From: Thioalkalivibrio sp. AKL19
GTDB taxonomy: Bacteria > Pseudomonadota > Gammaproteobacteria > Ectothiorhodospirales > Ectothiorhodospiraceae
Direction: 5' to 3'
Assembly: GCF_000420165.1 (NCBI RefSeq)
Contig: NZ_ATUK01000013.1
Location: 248,001-312,000 of the forward strand
Length of the DNA: 64,000 nt
The position numbers and the translations under genes were made by a program. Below the pieces are notes generated by a model. It made no database searches. It was given only the letters and a program-made list of their open reading frames with translations, and was not told the origin of the DNA. This document shows positions 62,950 to 64,000 of this stretch, piece by piece; position 1 is the stretch's first letter, and each line of letters begins with the position of its first letter.

Positions 62950-63665
62950 TAACGAACTGACTTCGACTTTCGAATCGTAAGGGCCGCAAGGGCTCGAAAG
63001 AGGACAGCCACGTTTCTACGGACATCCGGGCTCAGGTCTTGCCTGTTGCCCCGCTCCACGGCCGGCTGGCCACATTCCATAGCACCTCTGCCGATTCCCA
63101 CGGTTTCTTCGAGTCCTCGCAATACAAGCACCCGGCGCACCAACGTGGCCCTGGAGCGCAGCGGTACGCGCCCCGGGGCTCCACGCGCCTCCGCCTCCGT
63201 GATCCCGGACACCGCGTAGCGGGTATCCGGGGTCTCGGTGGTCGGGGGTGCACTGACGGGTGGGAGATCTCGGCGCTTCGCTCCGGCCGGGATGTCAGTG
63301 CAGGGGCAAGGGCCGGGGATGGTGACATTCCCAAGAGGCCCCGGAAAAAAGCGACCTGCGACGGGCCCTTTGTGTCCCCGGATGGTCCCCGTGCCCGGCT
63401 GACCCTCGTGGCTGATCAGGACGGGATATATCCCTGCGGTCGATTCTCGCCTCGCCCTCGCCGCCCGGAATTCGGTGAGCCGGGCTGCAGATGCACTTGT
63501 TGAGAGCTCGCATGCCGCAGCGGCCGATCGTGGGCATTTGGGATGGACGCAATGATTCGTCGGTGCGGCATCCCACCCAAGCGTTAGTCGGGCGTTATGT
63601 TACTCTTCGGCAGAGTCCCCGCTCGCCTTCAACTCGTTCTCGCGGGGTCCGATCAGGAGACTGCG
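62950..63665. other. Gene-free region with composite repeat, copy 3
   Basis: No convincing gene was found in these 716 bases. 63028-63125 is a third, more diverged copy of the composite repeat (GGGCTCAGGTCTTGCC... to CGAGTCCTCGCAATAC). 63514-63580 has an eight-base inverted repeat (ATGCCGCA/TGCGGCAT) followed by GCGTTAG and GCGTTATGTT, which recall integron cores but lack a matching left end. Confidence 0.5.
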
Positions 63666-64000
63666 GTGCGATCTCTCCCCCAAGCACACCTCCCAATCCT
63701 GGCGTTGGTCGCGGCCGGCCTTCTGGCGTTGCCGCTGCCTGCCCTCGCCGACGAGGACGGGTATCGGCTGCTCAAGCTGGATGGCTACAAGGTGAAGTGG
63801 GGAGACCAGCGCTTAGGGGTGGGAGCCCGCATCAGCTATGCCTTTGCCGGCGAGGCGCTGCGGTTTGATGACGCGTACAACTGCCGTGACCTGGCGCCGG
63901 TCGAACAGTTACTCGGGGACGATCTCTCCATGGAGACGTTCGAGCGCGAGACGGCGGCGGCGTTTCGGGTCTGGGAGCGCGCAGCCGGTGTGTCATTCCA
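63666..64000 (+). CDS. Secreted matrixin-like metalloprotease, partial
   Basis: The first 111 codons are present; the gene runs off the right edge. A Sec signal peptide (LPILALVAAGLLALPLPALA) is followed by YKVKWGDQRLGVGARISYAF, DDAYNCRDLAPVE and AAAFRVWERAAGVSF, the N-terminal pattern of bacterial matrixin-family proteins. The zinc motif HExxHxxGxxH would lie beyond the window. The GTG start follows AGGAGACTGCG. Confidence 0.75.
   Translation, partial: MRSLPQAHLPILALVAAGLLALPLPALADEDGYRLLKLDGYKVKWGDQRLGVGARISYAFAGEALRFDDAYNCRDLAPVEQLLGDDLSMETFERETAAAFRVWERAAGVSF

Noticed and set aside
63500-63605. Possible third attC site before the matrixin-like gene
   Set aside because: GCGTTAG and GCGTTATGTT resemble R' cores and an inner ATGCCGCA/TGCGGCAT stem exists, but no matching left core (ACATAAC-like) or L-box pairing was found.

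Overview
The window (about 65% GC in most parts) looks like a motile, sulfur-oxidising gammaproteobacterium, probably Ectothiorhodospiraceae and Thioalkalivibrio-like. The pointers are a Tat-exported SoxB, a FleQ/sigma-54 flagellar hierarchy of the Pseudomonas type, FlhF/FlhG polar-flagellum regulators, MotC/MotD stators, a class I fructose-bisphosphate aldolase and a gammaproteobacterial tmRNA tag (ANDDNYALAA). The genus is an inference.

Region 1 (1-27614, all minus strand) is one nearly unbroken flagellar and chemotaxis cluster. In transcription order it runs: PilZ-like protein, fleQ, fleR, fliEFGHIJK, fliLMNOPQR, flhB, flhA, flhF, flhG, fliA, cheY, cheZ, cheA, cheB, motC, motD and a ParA-like gene cut by the window edge. 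Three good -24/-12 (sigma-54) promoters sit before fleR, fliE and fliL. The usual kinase gene fleS is missing between fleQ and fleR, and the FleR receiver domain looks degenerate. CheA, CheZ and FliM share a short acidic/Leu-Leu motif that probably docks CheY.

Region 2 (27657-46163) is mostly housekeeping: purL, tmRNA, yjbQ, mgtE, rlmM, soxB, fba, a YhiN-type flavoprotein, an RDD protein, a SnoaL-like protein, a phospholipase-D-like lipoprotein, tRNA-Val(GAC), and an oxidoreductase/methyltransferase pair that fits 10-methyl branched fatty acid synthesis better than plain cyclopropanation. mgtE appears to be an insertion into the yjbQ/rlmM junction, because parts of that junction are present on both sides of it. 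Between fba and soxB lies a perfect FNR-type box followed by a C-rich-loop hairpin and a strong terminator, which together suggest an unannotated anaerobic small RNA.

Region 3 (46490-54080) is accessory DNA. It holds a MazG-like pyrophosphohydrolase, a nuclease-helicase-S24 peptidase fusion, a membrane coiled-coil protein, a frameshifted C-terminal remnant of an MmeI/PglX-like methyltransferase, two integron gene cassettes with recognisable attC sites but no integrase, a REP-associated (RAYT) transposase with its repeats, and a yefM-yoeB toxin-antitoxin operon with a readable promoter and operator.

Region 4 (54082-64000) holds a DUF2254 membrane protein, a diguanylate cyclase, a lipoprotein, a truncated HTH antitoxin remnant, a PAS-PAS-GAF-HD-GYP phosphodiesterase directly followed by a multi-PAS GGEEF cyclase, and the start of a secreted matrixin-like metalloprotease. 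Dispersed repeats related to the RAYT elements fill most gaps here. Together with the PilZ-like protein next to fleQ, these c-di-GMP enzymes suggest c-di-GMP control of motility.
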